A DNA stretch of 64,000 nt from Acetobacteraceae bacterium. GTDB lineage: Bacteria > Pseudomonadota > Alphaproteobacteria > Acetobacterales > Acetobacteraceae. This document shows positions 63,428 to 64,000 of the stretch, in pieces. The DNA lies in assembly GCA_947371015.1 (NCBI GenBank), contig CANBNK010000005.1, forward strand, positions 1-64,000. Direction: 5' to 3'. The position numbers and the translations under genes are program-made. Positions within the stretch are counted from its first letter, which is position 1. Every line of letters starts with the position of its first letter. The notes under the pieces were generated by a model. It was not told where the DNA came from, made no database searches, and worked only from the letters and a program-made list of their open reading frames with translations.

Positions 63428-64000
63428 GGTGCCCGCTCCAGTAGGCTGGCATCGCCGAAGGAGTAGAACCGATACCCCCCGGCGATGGCATGGGAATAGG
63501 CGGCGCGCATGCGCTCTACCCCGGCGAAGGCGGAAACCAGCATGAACAGCGTGCTTTTCGGCAGATGAAAGTTGGTCAGCAGCACATCCGCACTCCGAAA
63601 CACATGCCCCGGCAGCAGGAAGATATCCGTGGTGCCGCTGAAAGCATGCACCACCCCGGCGGCATCGACACAGCTTTCCAGCAGCCGCAGCGCAGTGGTG
63701 CCCAGCGCCACCACCCGGCCGCCTGCGGCGCGCGTGGCGTTGATCGCCGCCGCCGCCGCGGCTGAGACCTCGCCCCATTCGGCATGCAGCTTCAGCGCCC
63801 GCGGGTCGTCACCGCGCAGCGGCAGGAAGGTCCCGGCGCCGACATGCAGCGTCACGTTCACCAGGCCGACGCCGCGCGCCCGCACCGCGGCCAGCAACTC
63901 GGGCGTGAAGTGCAGGCTGGCGGTGGGCGCCGCCACTGCCCCGGGCCGTTCGGCGAACAGGGTCTGGTAGTCGGCGCGGTCTTCCGGCAGCGGTCCGTCC
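63424..64000 (-). CDS. queA: S-adenosylmethionine:tRNA ribosyltransferase-isomerase QueA, C-terminal part
   Basis: The frame is open to the window edge; about 192 residues are visible and the N-terminus lies beyond base 64000. Diagnostic text: [44 protein letters not shown] and [19 protein letters not shown], ending with [12 protein letters not shown]. QueA adds the ribosyl part of SAM to preQ1 in tRNA to form epoxyqueuosine. It is the most upstream queuosine gene seen; a promoter or preQ1 riboswitch, if any, is outside the window. Confidence 0.95.
   Translation of the reverse strand, partial: DGPLPEDRADYQTLFAERPGAVAAPTASLHFTPELLAAVRARGVGLVNVTLHVGAGTFLPLRGDDPRALKLHAEWGEVSAAAAAAINATRAAGGRVVALGTTALRLLESCVDAAGVVHAFSGTTDIFLLPGHVFRSADVLLTNFHLPKSTLFMLVSAFAGVERMRAAYSHAIAGGYRFYSFGDASLLERAP

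Overview
The window comes from a high-GC alphaproteobacterium, most likely of the Acetobacteraceae (Roseomonas-like). This is inferred from the GC-rich codon use throughout, the many Bug/TctC-type periplasmic binding proteins, and the general catabolic gene content. No rRNA, tRNA, CRISPR array or complete insertion sequence is visible, and no gene-free stretch exceeds about 260 bases.

1-9.7 kb is the most unusual part. The C-terminal portion of a giant RTX-like repeat protein (a 525-bp tandem unit) is followed on the same strand by a GAF-HlyD membrane-fusion protein, a PqqD/M50-peptidase/HlyD fusion, and a short SecA-like ATPase that ends at the start of the helical scaffold. No ABC exporter ATPase or TolC lies nearby. 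I read this as a candidate dedicated export/processing machine for the giant surface protein. A facing two-gene unit encodes a soluble HlyD-like adaptor and an O-methyltransferase.

9.9-30.5 kb is a catabolic and transport region. An eight-gene minus-strand operon (19953 down to 11827) encodes an MBL hydrolase, a LivK-type binding protein, LigB and LigA-like extradiol dioxygenase subunits, an ACMSD-like amidohydrolase, an SDR, an allantoinase/dihydroorotase-like hydrolase and a GMC oxidoreductase. A plus-strand run follows (creatininase-like, DppA-like, two Bug proteins, alpha/beta hydrolase). Next come an amidase and an EmrAB-like drug exporter, divergent from a TetR regulator with two operator-like palindromes between them.

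30.5-49.5 kb holds a complete oligopeptide-type ABC transporter operon with two hydrolases, a decayed PotD-like gene, a lone rutA, a GST, two enolase-superfamily genes, a cyclase, a 2-hydroxyacid dehydrogenase, an amidase with a small GatC/AtzG-like partner, and an acetolactate-synthase-like TPP enzyme. 49.7-52.1 kb is an ATP-grasp/alpha-E pair. 52.2-58.6 kb is a tightly overlapped operon of three Bug proteins, a two-subunit molybdenum hydroxylase and a dihydroxyphthalate-decarboxylase-like protein.

59-64 kb is a near-complete queuosine operon on the minus strand: queA, tgt, queF, queG, queC, queD, queE.

Small-scale structure includes four copies of a 39-bp REP-like palindrome at gene ends, a 122-bp MITE-like element, an intrinsic terminator and several short tandem repeats, some within coding sequence.
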